Source: Motiliproteus sediminis | GTDB lineage: Bacteria > Pseudomonadota > Gammaproteobacteria > Pseudomonadales > Balneatricaceae | Reading direction: 5' to 3' | DNA length: 64,000 bases | Assembly: GCF_017912535.1 (NCBI RefSeq) | Contig: NZ_JAERQK010000003.1 | Location: 124,001 to 188,000, forward strand | Notes under the pieces: model-generated | Database searches by the model: none | What the model was told of the DNA's origin: nothing | Seen by the model: the letters and a program-made list of their open reading frames with translations, nothing else | Made by a program: the position numbers and the translations under genes | Shown here: positions 42,307-52,145 of the stretch, in pieces | How the letters are laid out: the number at the start of each line of letters is the position of its first letter | Numbering within the stretch: position 1 is the stretch's first letter

Positions 42307-44091
42307 TCAGTCGCGCCGGCGGGGGGCGTTGCTCTCTTTGCGCGGCGCTTTGCTGTCGGCGCGCGGCGGACCTTTGCGGTGGGGCTTTTTGGCGCCGGGC
42401 TTGCCTTTGCCAAATTTCTTGCCGCCTTTTGACGGACGTTCCCCGACACCCCGCTGATCCTCGGCAGTGCTCATCTGCATCGGCTTGTTGCATACCCGCA
42501 CCTGCTTGAAGTGATTGAGCAGTTCCTGCGGCATGCCGTCAGGAAGCTCGACGGTGGTGTGGTCGTCGTGGAGCTTGACGTGGCCGATGTAGCGGCTGTC
42601 GAGATCCGCTTCGTTGGCGATGGCGCCGACGACATGCTTCACCTGCAAACCGTCTTCACGACCCACCTCGATGCGGTAGCGGATCCAGCTGACCTCGTCA
42701 CCGAAGTTGGCTTTCGCGCGCTTGCTACGTTCCGGACGATCGCCGCGGTCAGGGCGTTCGCCACGGGCGGGGCGTTCGGGCTCCGGCGGCAGTTGCAGCG
42801 GCTTGTCCTGCTGGGCAAGGAACAGCAGCGCGGCGGCCAGTTGCTCCGGCGGCTGCTCCAGCTCTGCGACCAGCTTGGCGCTGAGGTCGCGGTAGAAATC
42901 GAGATCTTCGTTCAGTACCGAGACCAGGCGTTCACGGAAGGCGTTGATGCGCACTTCAGTTACCCGGTTGCGGCTGGGGAGATCCATGGATGGAATCTGC
43001 TGGCGGGTGGCGCGCTCGATTGCCTTCAGCAGGCGCCGTTCACGCGGAGCAACGAACAGGATCGCCTTGCCGCTGCGCCCGGCACGACCGGTACGGCCAA
43101 TGCGGTGTACGTAGGCTTCGGTATCGAGGGGAATGTCGTAGTTGACGACCAGACTGATGCGCTCTACATCAAGACCGCGCGCGGCAACATCGGTAGCAAC
43201 GACGATATCGAGCTGGCCGTTTTTCAGCCGCTGTACCGTCCGCTCCCGCATCGCCTGGTTCATGTCGCCGTTAAGGGCCGCGGCTGCGTAGCCACGGGCT
43301 TCCAGCTTTTCTGCTACTTCAGCTGTGGCGGTCTTGGTACGAGCGAAGATAATTACGCCGTCGTAGCTCTCGGTTTCCAGCAGACGGGTCAGCGCGTCGA
43401 GCTTGTTGACTCCGGAGACCAGCCAGTAATTCTGGTCGATATTCTCGACGGTTGAGGTCTTGGCAGCGATCTTCAGCTCACGCGGATCGCGCATATAGCG
43501 CTTGGTGATGCGGCGAATCTGCTCCGGCATGGTGGCTGAGAACAGCGCGGTCTGACGCTCGGCGGGGGTTTCCGCCATGATCGCTTCGACCTCCTCAACG
43601 AAACCCATCCGTAACATCTCGTCGGCTTCGTCCAGTACCAGCATCTGGATGCTGGACAGGTCTAGCGTGCCGCGGGCGATGTGATCACGAATTCGGCCGG
43701 GGGTGCCGACAATGACGTGCGGACCGCGCTTAAGGCCGCGCAGCTGCAGGGTGTAGGACTGGCCGCCATAGATCGGCAGTACGTGAAAACCGCGCATATG
43801 GCGGGCGTACGCTTGCAGCGCTTCGGCCACCTGTACTGCCAGTTCGCGGGTCGGTGCCAGCACCAGTGCTTGCGGATGGGTGCGTTCGATATCGATCTTC
43901 TGCAGCAGAGGCAGCGCGAAAGCGGCGGTTTTACCGGTACCCGTTTGGGCCATGCCGAGCACGTCTTCGCCGTTCAGAAGAGCGGGAATGCAAGCTTGTT
44001 GAATGGGTGAGGGGGTTTCGTAGCCGAGGCCGGTGAGGGCTTCAAGCAACGGCGCAGCCAGCGACAAGTCGCTGAATTTGGGGGATGACAT
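42307..44091 (-). CDS. deaD: DEAD-box RNA helicase DeaD/CsdA
   Basis: 594 residues. All core motifs are seen: [27 protein letters not shown], the DEAD box in [13 protein letters not shown] in FSATMP, and [13 protein letters not shown]. After the helicase core come the CsdA dimerisation region and an RRM-like RNA-binding domain ([28 protein letters not shown] split by VELPDGM). The tail is basic, with many Arg, Lys and Gly residues ([17 protein letters not shown]). It unwinds RNA in ribosome assembly and mRNA decay, often at low temperature. It has a long intergenic region upstream. Confidence 0.94.
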   Translation of the reverse strand: MSSPKFSDLSLAAPLLEALTGLGYETPSPIQQACIPALLNGEDVLGMAQTGTGKTAAFALPLLQKIDIERTHPQALVLAPTRELAVQVAEALQAYARHMRGFHVLPIYGGQSYTLQLRGLKRGPHVIVGTPGRIRDHIARGTLDLSSIQMLVLDEADEMLRMGFVEEVEAIMAETPAERQTALFSATMPEQIRRITKRYMRDPRELKIAAKTSTVENIDQNYWLVSGVNKLDALTRLLETESYDGVIIFARTKTATAEVAEKLEARGYAAAALNGDMNQAMRERTVQRLKNGQLDIVVATDVAARGLDVERISLVVNYDIPLDTEAYVHRIGRTGRAGRSGKAILFVAPRERRLLKAIERATRQQIPSMDLPSRNRVTEVRINAFRERLVSVLNEDLDFYRDLSAKLVAELEQPPEQLAAALLFLAQQDKPLQLPPEPERPARGERPDRGDRPERSKRAKANFGDEVSWIRYRIEVGREDGLQVKHVVGAIANEADLDSRYIGHVKLHDDHTTVELPDGMPQELLNHFKQVRVCNKPMQMSTAEDQRGVGERPSKGGKKFGKGKPGAKKPHRKGPPRADSKAPRKESNAPRRRD

Positions 44092-44508
44092 AGGATGGAA
44101 TCCAGGGGGGAGGTGTAAAAGAGCGGGATTATAGCGCGAAGTTGGGGCTGGTGCACGTTATATCTCTATTTCGGGGCCAAGGTGGTACTTCGGCGACGGT
44201 ATTCAAACAGCTGTTGTAACAAAACTGCCATCTGGAGGGGGAGTAGATGGATCATTTGGCGGGGCTGGTCTAGTACATAACAGACTGTTGCGCCCGCTGG
44301 TCCGGGGCGGCTTCTACAGGCGTTACCGGGAAAGTTGCTGGTGGGTGTTGCTTACAACGCTGTTATTCAGGGGGAGGCTGGTCGTTGGGTTTGGAAAGGT
44401 AAGGTGTGTGGGCTGAGTAAGGGATGGTTTTCTTCGACAGGACTGCGCTGCAGCAGGATCAAGGTCCTGGCGGTGTGAGCCTGTTAACGAATCAAAAGGG
44501 TGAATGTT
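44092..44508. other. 417-base gap between deaD and the porin gene
   Basis: Divergent promoters for deaD and the porin gene must lie here. I see no clear -35/-10 pair, no riboswitch and no strong hairpin. Short frames across it show no coding character. A long 5' leader for either gene is possible. Confidence 0.4.
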
Positions 44509-45567
44509 ATGACTGTTCAGAAACGGATGCTTGCCACCGCGGTGGCAGCTACTATGTTTTCGGCGCCGGTGTTGGCCGAAGTGGATGTCAAATTCTCCGG
44601 CCACATTAACCGTGCGGTGATGTTCTTCGATGATGGCGAGGAGTCCCAGGTTCGCCACGTCGATAACGATGCCTCCTCGACCCGCTTTCGAATCAATGGC
44701 TCCACGACTGTTGATACCACCACGGTGGGAGTGAATATTGAACTGCAGGCGGAATCACAAAGTACGGCGGTTACCAATCAGGATAAAAGTGCCAGCGATG
44801 GTTTTGATGTGGGTGAGCGGATTCTTGAATTCACCGTCGCAGACAGCTGGGGCAAGCTGTCCGTTGGACAGGGCTCAACCGCAACCGATGGTACCTCCGA
44901 AAAAGACCTGTCAGGCACAGCGTTGGCCGGTTATGCCTCAACCGTGGATATTGGCGGGGGACTGATCTTCAGAGCCAAAGGTGACACCGCTACCGTGCCC
45001 TCATCCGGTATCACCGTGGGCAGTGCGCTGTCTGATATGGACGGCAACGGCCGACAGGACCGTTTGCGTTACGACTCGCCCAGTTTTTCCGGGTTGAGTA
45101 TCGCGGCCAGTCACTCCGATGAGGGCACCGGCGATATCGGCCTTCACTACAGCGCTCAGTACGACGGGATGAAAGTCGCGGCCGGCCTCGGATATGTCGA
45201 CTTTGACGGCGGCAACAACGATACCCAGACCGCGGGTTCGGTATCGGTGGCTCTGGATGGCGGCTTTAACGTGACTGCGGCTGTCGGTGAGCGGGACGTC
45301 AAGGTGGGCAAGGACTCTGACTTTATCTATCTGAAGCTGGGATACAGGATGGGTCACAACGCCTACTCGGTTGACTATCACGTTACCGACCAGTTGCAAG
45401 CGGGTCACGAGGGTAGCTCCTACGGCGCCCAGTATGTGCGCACCATTCCCGCGTTTTCCACCGAGGCTTATGTCGGTGTGCGCAACTACGAGCTGGATGA
45501 TGACTCGGGAGCAACCGATTACGAGGATGTGCTGGTTGCCTTGGTTGGCGCACGGGTGAAGTTCTAG
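44509..45567 (+). CDS. Outer-membrane general porin (Gram-negative porin type)
   Basis: 352 residues with signal peptide (MTVQKRMLATAVAATMFSAPVLA). The mature N-terminus, EVDVKFSGHINRAVMFFDDGEE, and the C-terminal strand LVALVGARVKF (ending in Phe) are typical of trimeric porins. Alternating hydrophobic strands run through the chain, with a loop region SDMDGNGRQDRLRYDSPSFSGLSI like porin beta-barrels. It lets small solutes pass the outer membrane. AAGGG lies 8 bases before the ATG at 44509. Confidence 0.9.
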   Translation: MTVQKRMLATAVAATMFSAPVLAEVDVKFSGHINRAVMFFDDGEESQVRHVDNDASSTRFRINGSTTVDTTTVGVNIELQAESQSTAVTNQDKSASDGFDVGERILEFTVADSWGKLSVGQGSTATDGTSEKDLSGTALAGYASTVDIGGGLIFRAKGDTATVPSSGITVGSALSDMDGNGRQDRLRYDSPSFSGLSIAASHSDEGTGDIGLHYSAQYDGMKVAAGLGYVDFDGGNNDTQTAGSVSVALDGGFNVTAAVGERDVKVGKDSDFIYLKLGYRMGHNAYSVDYHVTDQLQAGHEGSSYGAQYVRTIPAFSTEAYVGVRNYELDDDSGATDYEDVLVALVGARVKF

Positions 45568-45768
45568 ATGGTGGTGTCAGCCATGCTCAGGGGCGTGCTG
45601 ATGGCCAGCGGGTTGGTGTTGCTGGTAGGGTGCAGTGGTGCCCAGCCGGTGGCCTATACCGATCCGACGGAAACTCCCGCGGGCCCTGGCCTGTTTTCCG
45701 GCAGCAGTGGTGAAGTCACGGTGACCATCGGGCCAAACAGCGAGCAGACTGCGCCCGCATCGGAATGA
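45568..45768 (+). CDS. Small lipoprotein directly after the porin
   Basis: A 66-residue frame whose ATG follows the porin stop with no gap (an alternative ATG at 45583 fits the signal better). The signal ends in lipobox LVLLVGC and the mature peptide of about 45 residues is rich in Pro, Thr, Ser and Gly, so it is probably unstructured. The function is unknown. Coupling with the porin suggests a small outer-membrane companion. Confidence 0.6.
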   Translation: MVVSAMLRGVLMASGLVLLVGCSGAQPVAYTDPTETPAGPGLFSGSSGEVTVTIGPNSEQTAPASE

Positions 45769-45784
45769 CTCCGCCGCGATCATA

Positions 45785-45821
45785 AACCCCAAGGGCAGGT
45801 AACAGGCCTGCCCTTGGGGTT
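45785..45821. terminator. Long perfect hairpin between convergent genes
   Basis: AACCCCAAGGGCAGG and CCTGCCCTTGGGGTT form a perfect 15-bp stem with a 7-base loop. It lies between the porin unit and the convergent GGDEF gene. No long T run follows on either strand, yet the position fits a shared terminator. Confidence 0.65.
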
Positions 45822-45850
45822 CTCCGAGGTTACTCCCGTTGCAACCTGGA

Positions 45851-48448
45851 TCAGGTATCCGAAGCGAGGCTTTCAGCCAGAGCCGGTTGCGGAGGCTGTT
45901 CGAAAATATAGGGCGCCGGCCGGCGGATGTGGTAACCCTGTGCCAGGGTGACGTTGATCGACTTGACCGCCTGCAGCACCTCCTCGCTTTCAACATATTC
46001 GGCGATGGTTTTGGCGTGCAGTTCATGGGCGAGGCTGGCGATGCAGCGCACCACGGCGTTGTCCTTGGCATCACTGACCATATTGGCGACAAATTCCCCT
46101 TCAATCTTGACGAAATCGATAGGGAAGTGCTTGAGATAATGAAACGATGAGAAGCCTGAGCCAAAGTCATCGATCGCCAGCTGAAAGCCTTCCGCCTTGA
46201 GGCTGCCGACGAATTTTTCCAGCATGGTCATGTTCTTGACCGTATCGCGCTCGGTAATCTCGAACACCACCCGCTCCGGCGCTATTCCGGCTTCTTCGGT
46301 AATCCGTTTGACCTCGGGTAGAAACTCGCTGAGAACCAGCGAACGGGGCGACATGTTAAGAAATACCAGCCCCTTGAACTGTTCCTGGTTGACCCGTTCG
46401 AATGCCTTTTCCATGACTGCGAAGTCAAGGCAATGGATAACCCCCATGGTTTCGGCGATCTCGATAAATTCATGGGCACCCATCACATTATCGCCGTCCA
46501 GCTGAATGCGGCTCAGTACCTCAACCGCTTCGATGATCCCTGATTCACTACCCATCATCGGCTGGAAGTAGGGGATGACGCGCTTCTCCTTGATCGCCTT
46601 GCTGATCAGCAGGCTTTTCTCGCTGATATCCTTGAACACCTCCACCACGTCGTCTTCGTTGGGGATGTAGATGCGGTTTTTACCCAGCCCCTTGGCCTTG
46701 TACATCATGTTGTCGGCAAACATGAACAGGTCCTTGGCGCTGGAGGCGTGTTCGGGGTAGACCGCCACGCCCATGGACATGCCGGTTTCGAGGGTCTCGC
46801 CAGACGGGGTGACGCTGCTCATCTTCTGCAGGTTGCGCTGGATCCGTTCGGCCACTTCACGGGTTTGTTCGAGCGTTGCTTCAGGCAAAATGACGGTGAA
46901 TTCGTCGCCGCCGTAGCGGGCGAGCATATCGCCGGCGCGCAGTGCTTCACGGATCGATTTGGCGACCTCCTGCAGGTAGCGGTCGCCGAAACTGTGGCCA
47001 AAGCCATCATTGATTGACTTGAAGTTGTCGAGGTCGATCACCAGCAGACCGAAGTGGTATTCGTGGCGCTGTGCCCGCAGCACTTCGTAATTGAGCATCT
47101 CCCAGAAAATACGCTGGTTGTGCAGGTCGGTGAGCGGATCGCGGGTAGCATAGTATTCGAGATCCTTGGTGTACTTGTAGATCGCTTTGACCGAGCCGAC
47201 CACGTTCATCAGGGTGGACAGAATGCTCTCCATGACCAATCGGCGGCTTTCGTCCTGGCTGACACCTACCTGAACACCGATGCCGACGATGCCGCCGATC
47301 TTGGGAACTTCCAGAAACAGCGACTTGGTCTGCAGCCGGATGTCGTCCAGATTCAGCTCGATCGGGGCGCGGTTGCGACCCGCGATGTTATGGTTGATCT
47401 TCAGCGTCTGCAGGTTGCGGAACGAGGCGGTGTTGTCCAGCGCTTTGCGGATCTCCTGCTCCATCATCCGTCGGGTATGGTCCGTCGGCGGTCCGTACCA
47501 GAAGATCTCCAGATCAAACACCTCGTCGTCCACCTTGAAGATGGAGAACAGGGTGTAGGCGTTCATCACCGTGTTGATGTCGTTCAGCAGCAGACTGACG
47601 TACTCGCGCCAGTCACGGACCACCTCTGAGGTGATGATGAATTTCTCCAGCAAGCGGATCTCGAATTCGAGCAGTTCGCGGTCGACGGCGATGGTGCGCA
47701 TCCGTTCCGCCAGCCCTTCTACTTTGCTGTAGACCTGATTGAGCTCGCTGAATCCGAGGTCGCGCTGTTGCAGGTCGAGATCGTTCAGATCCGAGACCTT
47801 GTTAACCTTGTCGATGCTCTCTTCCAACTGCGACATGGAGCGGTTGATGCGCCGGTTGAGGTAAAAAATCACGATCAGCGAAAGGATAAACGGGAAGGGC
47901 GCCATGTAGATCAGGCGGCGGAGCAGATCATCTCTGGCGTGGCTCATCAGCGGGGTCAGATTCTGGCGCACTTCAATCAACCCCAGCGCTTCACCCGGTT
48001 TGACGTTGGTGTGACAGGCCAGGCACTCCTGTCTGGCCAGCAGCGGATAGCTGTAGCGCAGCACGTCGTCTTTTTCGTCGAAGTGGGCGCTATTGCTGCT
48101 CAGGGTGCGTTGATTGAAGGCGTCGAGTGCGGGCTGCTCGATCGGACCATACTCTTCCATCACCTTGTTACCGCGGAAAATGGTGATGGTGTGACTGTTC
48201 TGGTTGTTGGTGCTTTCCAATGTACCGATGAAGGTCTCCAGCTGGGTACGAGTCCACCCCTGACGCATGACCTGGAACATGGAGTTGAAGGTGTTGATGG
48301 CGAGCTGGTTGGATACCGCGATGGCGTTGCTCTTTACCGCTTTGACGTAGGCTTCATTGGCCGCCCAGTAAATGATAAAGAAGCCGAGAAATGAAAACAG
48401 GAACGCCGTTTTCAACAAAAACCACTTCATCGACCTGTTGTACTTCAT
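45851..48448 (-). CDS. Haem-motif sensor GGDEF/EAL protein (c-di-GMP turnover)
   Basis: About 865 residues. A membrane helix at 10-29 and another near 177-198 bracket a periplasmic domain of the DUF3365/Tll0287 type with a c-type haem motif, CLACH at 142-146. A cytoplasmic linker leads to the GGDEF domain (RYGGDEF, 511-517) with an intact inhibitory site RAGD at 504-507, then an EAL-type domain with EVL in place of EAL (643-645). The rest of the phosphodiesterase set looks present: NMS, EITERD, IDDFGSGFSSF, AEYVE and QGYH. It may make and break c-di-GMP in response to redox, oxygen or NO. ATG 48448 was chosen. Confidence 0.9.
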   Translation of the reverse strand: MKYNRSMKWFLLKTAFLFSFLGFFIIYWAANEAYVKAVKSNAIAVSNQLAINTFNSMFQVMRQGWTRTQLETFIGTLESTNNQNSHTITIFRGNKVMEEYGPIEQPALDAFNQRTLSSNSAHFDEKDDVLRYSYPLLARQECLACHTNVKPGEALGLIEVRQNLTPLMSHARDDLLRRLIYMAPFPFILSLIVIFYLNRRINRSMSQLEESIDKVNKVSDLNDLDLQQRDLGFSELNQVYSKVEGLAERMRTIAVDRELLEFEIRLLEKFIITSEVVRDWREYVSLLLNDINTVMNAYTLFSIFKVDDEVFDLEIFWYGPPTDHTRRMMEQEIRKALDNTASFRNLQTLKINHNIAGRNRAPIELNLDDIRLQTKSLFLEVPKIGGIVGIGVQVGVSQDESRRLVMESILSTLMNVVGSVKAIYKYTKDLEYYATRDPLTDLHNQRIFWEMLNYEVLRAQRHEYHFGLLVIDLDNFKSINDGFGHSFGDRYLQEVAKSIREALRAGDMLARYGGDEFTVILPEATLEQTREVAERIQRNLQKMSSVTPSGETLETGMSMGVAVYPEHASSAKDLFMFADNMMYKAKGLGKNRIYIPNEDDVVEVFKDISEKSLLISKAIKEKRVIPYFQPMMGSESGIIEAVEVLSRIQLDGDNVMGAHEFIEIAETMGVIHCLDFAVMEKAFERVNQEQFKGLVFLNMSPRSLVLSEFLPEVKRITEEAGIAPERVVFEITERDTVKNMTMLEKFVGSLKAEGFQLAIDDFGSGFSSFHYLKHFPIDFVKIEGEFVANMVSDAKDNAVVRCIASLAHELHAKTIAEYVESEEVLQAVKSINVTLAQGYHIRRPAPYIFEQPPQPALAESLASDT

Positions 48449-48579
48449 CGCTTTTGCCCCACTCAACCTGTCGCCTGGCGAGAGCGGACAACAGGCCAGA
48501 AGGCGTTTATCCGGTCACGCTGCGGAGACCGCCATTGTATATGACAGCCGCGTGACTCCGCTTCAGAGTTTGTTGACGC

Positions 48580-48608
48580 AAATCAAGCGGGGCGGGTTTA
48601 CCCGCCCC
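48580..48608 (-). terminator. Terminator of the phoH-like gene
   Basis: On the minus strand GGGGCGGG-TAAA-CCCGCCCC forms an 8-bp stem followed by GCTTGATTT, about 40 bases after the stop at 48649. Confidence 0.75.
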
Positions 48609-48648
48609 AGAGCGCACCGGGGCGGCCCGATGGGCGCCCCCGGTGGGG

Positions 48649-50031
48649 TTACAGATGAGACTCGGCGTATTCAGCCAGACGGCTGCGCACTACGCTTTCG
48701 AGGTGGATGGTGGCGGCTCCTTCGTAGTCACGAAAACGCTCGACGATGTAGGTCAGGCCCGAGGTCAACGGAGTCAGATAGTTGGAATCGATCTGCGCCA
48801 GGTTGCCGAGGCACACCATCTTGGTGCCGCGGCCGCAGCGCGTGAGAATGGTCTTCAGCTGCGAGGGTGTCAGGTTCTGCGCCTCATCGATCAGTACGAT
48901 GGCATCCTGGATGCTGCGTCCGCGGATAAAGTTGAGCGACTTGAACTGGATGTTGGCCTTCTCAATGGTGTATTTGATGCTGCTCTGCGGCTGCTCGTCG
49001 TGTTCGTGCATCGCCTCCAGATTGTCGTGAATAGCGGCCAGCCAGGGGGTCATCTTCTCCTCTTCGGTGCCCGGCAGGAAACCGATATCTTCCGCCACCG
49101 GCGGGGTGCTGCGGGTGACGATGATCTTGTTGAACAGCCCCTGCTCGATCACCATCTCCAGGCACGAGGCCAGTGCCAGCAGGGTTTTGCCCGAGCCGGC
49201 CGCACCGTTGAGAATGCACAGGTCAACTTCGGGGTCGTTGAGCGCGTCCATGGCAAAGCTTTGCGGCAGGTCCAGCGGTGATATCCCCCAGCAGTCGCGA
49301 TCCATCAGGAAGCGCTGGCTGATATCCTGCAGTTTGACTTCCAGTTCATCGACACGCACCACCCGTGCGGCGAAGTCGTTGTCGTCATAGATATATTCGT
49401 TGGGAAAGGTGTCCGGCAACAGCGCGCGGGCGATGCGATGATAGGTACGGCCGTCGTGCTGCTCGGTCTTGACCTCGTCAACCAGATCCCAGAAGTTGCC
49501 CTCCATCCGATGGTAGCCGGGGGTGAGCAGATCGAGGTCGGAGATCAGCTGGTCGGTACGGTAATCCTCGACCCGCTTCAGGCCCGCGCCCAGGGCTTTG
49601 AGGCGCATGTTGATATCTTTGGTAACCAGGATTACCTGGCGGTCAGCGTGGCTGGTTTGCAGGTGCAGGGCCGAATTGATGATGCGGTTGTCTTTGTTGG
49701 TTTGCGCGGGTAGAAAACCGGGATGCATCTGCAGTTCATGGTCAGGGAAGATCGACAGCTTGCCGAGCTTGGCGTCGGGGTCAGCGGTGGGCAGGGTGAT
49801 CTGCACGCCGGAGTTGATCTGGTCAGGGTCGGCGACACTTAGAATGCGATCGATGGCGCGGATGGCGATTCGCGCTTCCTGAGCGACGTTTTTCTTGCGG
49901 TCTTTGATGTCATCGAGCTCTTCAAGCACCGTCATCGGGATGACGATATCCTGTTCCTTGAATTCGGTCAGACAGTTCGGGTCGTGCAGCAGTACATTGG
50001 TATCGAGAATGTAAAGCTTCGATGCGCCCAT
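48649..50031 (-). CDS. PhoH-family protein with PIN domain (PhoH2 type)
   Basis: 460 residues from the ATG at 50031 (AAGGAGA upstream). The N-terminal 150 residues are a PIN domain, KLYILDTNVLLHDPN with the first acidic residue and VLEELDDIK further on, for RNA cleavage. The C-terminal half is a PhoH ATPase, LNGAAGSGKTLLALA as Walker A and DAIVLIDEAQNL as Walker B. PhoH2 proteins unwind and cut RNA and often accompany toxin-antitoxin or stress responses. No antitoxin-like gene is adjacent. Confidence 0.92.
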   Translation of the reverse strand: MGASKLYILDTNVLLHDPNCLTEFKEQDIVIPMTVLEELDDIKDRKKNVAQEARIAIRAIDRILSVADPDQINSGVQITLPTADPDAKLGKLSIFPDHELQMHPGFLPAQTNKDNRIINSALHLQTSHADRQVILVTKDINMRLKALGAGLKRVEDYRTDQLISDLDLLTPGYHRMEGNFWDLVDEVKTEQHDGRTYHRIARALLPDTFPNEYIYDDNDFAARVVRVDELEVKLQDISQRFLMDRDCWGISPLDLPQSFAMDALNDPEVDLCILNGAAGSGKTLLALASCLEMVIEQGLFNKIIVTRSTPPVAEDIGFLPGTEEEKMTPWLAAIHDNLEAMHEHDEQPQSSIKYTIEKANIQFKSLNFIRGRSIQDAIVLIDEAQNLTPSQLKTILTRCGRGTKMVCLGNLAQIDSNYLTPLTSGLTYIVERFRDYEGAATIHLESVVRSRLAEYAESHL

Positions 50032-50144
50032 AGATGTATCTCCTTGATGCGATGAATCCTGCCACCGGTTTGCGAGCTTTCCATTCAACCGGTTAGTCAT
50101 TACCTTACCCGTATACCAGTTTAGGTTATACAGGTCACCCCGTT

Positions 50145-50861
50145 ATGTTGTCGCTTCGTTCCATTGTTGTGTTGACCGGCGCCGGTATCTCGGCGGAGTC
50201 CGGGCTAAAAACCTTCCGCGCCAGCGATGGCCTGTGGGAGAACCACCGGGTTGAAGATGTAGCTACGCCGGAGGCATTCGAGCGCGATCCAGAGCTGGTG
50301 CACCGGTTCTATAATCTGCGCCGCCGACAGCTGCTGGATCCAGCCACCCAGCCCAATGCCGCCCATGTGGCGCTGGCCGAACTTGAGCGTCGCTTTGACG
50401 GGCGCTTGCTACTGGTAACCCAGAATATCGACGACCTCCACGAACGCGCCGGCTCCACCAACCTGTTGCATATGCATGGTGAGCTGCTGCGCGCCCGCTG
50501 CGTTGCCACCGGGCGGGTATACCCCATGAACGACGATATGACACCGGCCACTCACTGCCAGTGCTGCGATCGGCCGGGTTTGCTGCGCCCTGACATCGTC
50601 TGGTTTGGTGAGTTGCCTAAGGGGATGGAGCGGATCTACGACGAGCTGGAAAACTGCGATCTGTTTCTCTCCATCGGTACCTCCGGCAACGTTTATCCGG
50701 CAGCCGGTTTCGTTGAAACTGCCTCTCTCAACGGGGCCTACACGGTGGAGCTGAATCTGGAACCGAGTAAAACGCGCAATGCGTTCGAACATCATGTTTA
50801 TGGCCCCGCCTCCGAGGTGGTGCCACAGTTTGTCGATGCGGTGCTGGGTGGCCGGTTGTGA
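50145..50861 (+). CDS. cobB: NAD-dependent protein deacylase (CobB sirtuin)
   Basis: 238 residues. The sirtuin motifs [29 protein letters not shown] and the catalytic His in HMHGEL are clear, as is [14 protein letters not shown] near the end. The zinc region has Cys in ARCVATGR and HCQCC, the same form as E. coli CobB. It removes acetyl, succinyl and related groups from lysines of metabolic enzymes. The MFS gene overlaps its stop by 4 bases (GTGA), so the two are translated together. Confidence 0.92.
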   Translation: MLSLRSIVVLTGAGISAESGLKTFRASDGLWENHRVEDVATPEAFERDPELVHRFYNLRRRQLLDPATQPNAAHVALAELERRFDGRLLLVTQNIDDLHERAGSTNLLHMHGELLRARCVATGRVYPMNDDMTPATHCQCCDRPGLLRPDIVWFGELPKGMERIYDELENCDLFLSIGTSGNVYPAAGFVETASLNGAYTVELNLEPSKTRNAFEHHVYGPASEVVPQFVDAVLGGRL

Positions 50862-52081
50862 GTGAGTCGCTATTTGCACGCTGGTTTATCAACCGTCACG
50901 TCCTGCTACTGGCGCTCTGCCAGGCGTTGCTGATCAGCGGCAATATCCTGTTGGTCGCGGTGACGGCGTTAATCGGTCAGGAGCTGGCGCTGTCGCCGCT
51001 ACTGGCCACGCTCCCGGTGGCGATCCAGTTTGGCGGCATGATGGTGGCGACCTTGCCGGCGTCGCTGTTGATGAAGCGGATCGGCCGCCGGCGCGGTTTC
51101 GTCCTTGGCAACCTGGTGGGGATCGCTGGAGCAATGGTGGCGTTGCTGGGGTTGTGGTGGGGCCTGTTTGCACTGTTCTGTTGCGGCACCTTTCTGCTTG
51201 GCTGCTGTATCGGTATCAGCCAGCTGTATCGCTTTGCGGCGGTGGATGCCTCGCCGGCAGAGCAGAAGCACCGTGCCATCAGCTGGGTGATGAGCGGCGG
51301 TCTGCTGGCCGCGGTGTTGGGTCCCAATCTGGCGATCTGGACCCGCGACTGGCTGCCCGAGGTTCTCTATGCCGGCAGTTTTGCCGGCCTGGTGGGGCTC
51401 TACCTGCTGGCACTGGCGCTGTTGGGTCTGGTGCGCATTCCGCCGCCCTCGTCAGCCGAGGTTGAAGGGGAGGAGCGGCCGCTGGCGGAAGTAGCGCGCC
51501 AGCCGGTCTTCGTGGTGGCGGTGTTGGGGGCGATGGTCTCCTATGCGGTGATGGCGCTGATCATGACCGCAACACCGCTGGCGATGCTGGCCTGCGGCCA
51601 CAGCTTTGCCGCCACCGCCGGGGTGATTCAGTGGCACGTGCTGGGCATGTTTGCGCCCTCTTTTGTAACCGGACGGCTGATCAGCCGTTTTGGTACCGGG
51701 CCGATGATGTTGGCGGGCTGCGCCTTGATGATTGCCTGCATTCTGATCAACCTGCAGGGGGTGTCCGAGTGGCATTTTCTGCTGGCGCTGGGTGTGCTGG
51801 GGATAGGCTGGAACTTTCTTTATATCAGTGCCACCGGTCTGGTGACCGACGCGTACCAACCCGCAGAGAAAGCCCGGGTACAGGGGCTGAACGATGTCTT
51901 GGTTTCGGTAACCGTGATGGCCGCGACGTTCGGTGCCGGCGCGTTGCAGAATGCATTGGGATGGGCACCGGTCAACCTGATCATGTTGGCACCGTTGGTG
52001 GGGATGGTCATGGTGCTGCTGTGGTTTGAACGCCGTGGCCGCGGTTGTGACGATCAGGCGTTAGTGACCGAAAAAATATAG
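50858..52081 (+). CDS. MFS transporter
   Basis: 407 residues with about 12 membrane helices and the MFS loop motif between helices 2 and 3 ([17 protein letters not shown]). The segment [24 protein letters not shown] is typical for one group of small-solute exporters with unknown cargo. The GTG start overlaps the cobB stop. A short AT-rich stretch with an imperfect hairpin (GCTACA/TGTAGC, 52088-52109) follows. Cargo not readable. Confidence 0.85.
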   Translation: MSESLFARWFINRHVLLLALCQALLISGNILLVAVTALIGQELALSPLLATLPVAIQFGGMMVATLPASLLMKRIGRRRGFVLGNLVGIAGAMVALLGLWWGLFALFCCGTFLLGCCIGISQLYRFAAVDASPAEQKHRAISWVMSGGLLAAVLGPNLAIWTRDWLPEVLYAGSFAGLVGLYLLALALLGLVRIPPPSSAEVEGEERPLAEVARQPVFVVAVLGAMVSYAVMALIMTATPLAMLACGHSFAATAGVIQWHVLGMFAPSFVTGRLISRFGTGPMMLAGCALMIACILINLQGVSEWHFLLALGVLGIGWNFLYISATGLVTDAYQPAEKARVQGLNDVLVSVTVMAATFGAGALQNALGWAPVNLIMLAPLVGMVMVLLWFERRGRGCDDQALVTEKI

Positions 52082-52145
52082 GTTTTTGCTACAGTTAGGT
52101 TATTGTAGCTTCTTCGGTTGAAGCCCCGTAGTAGGAGTAGTGGCC

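Noticed and set aside
48649-50031. PhoH-PIN gene as half of a toxin-antitoxin pair
   Set aside because: No antitoxin-like small gene adjoins it; the upstream neighbour is a divergent sirtuin gene.
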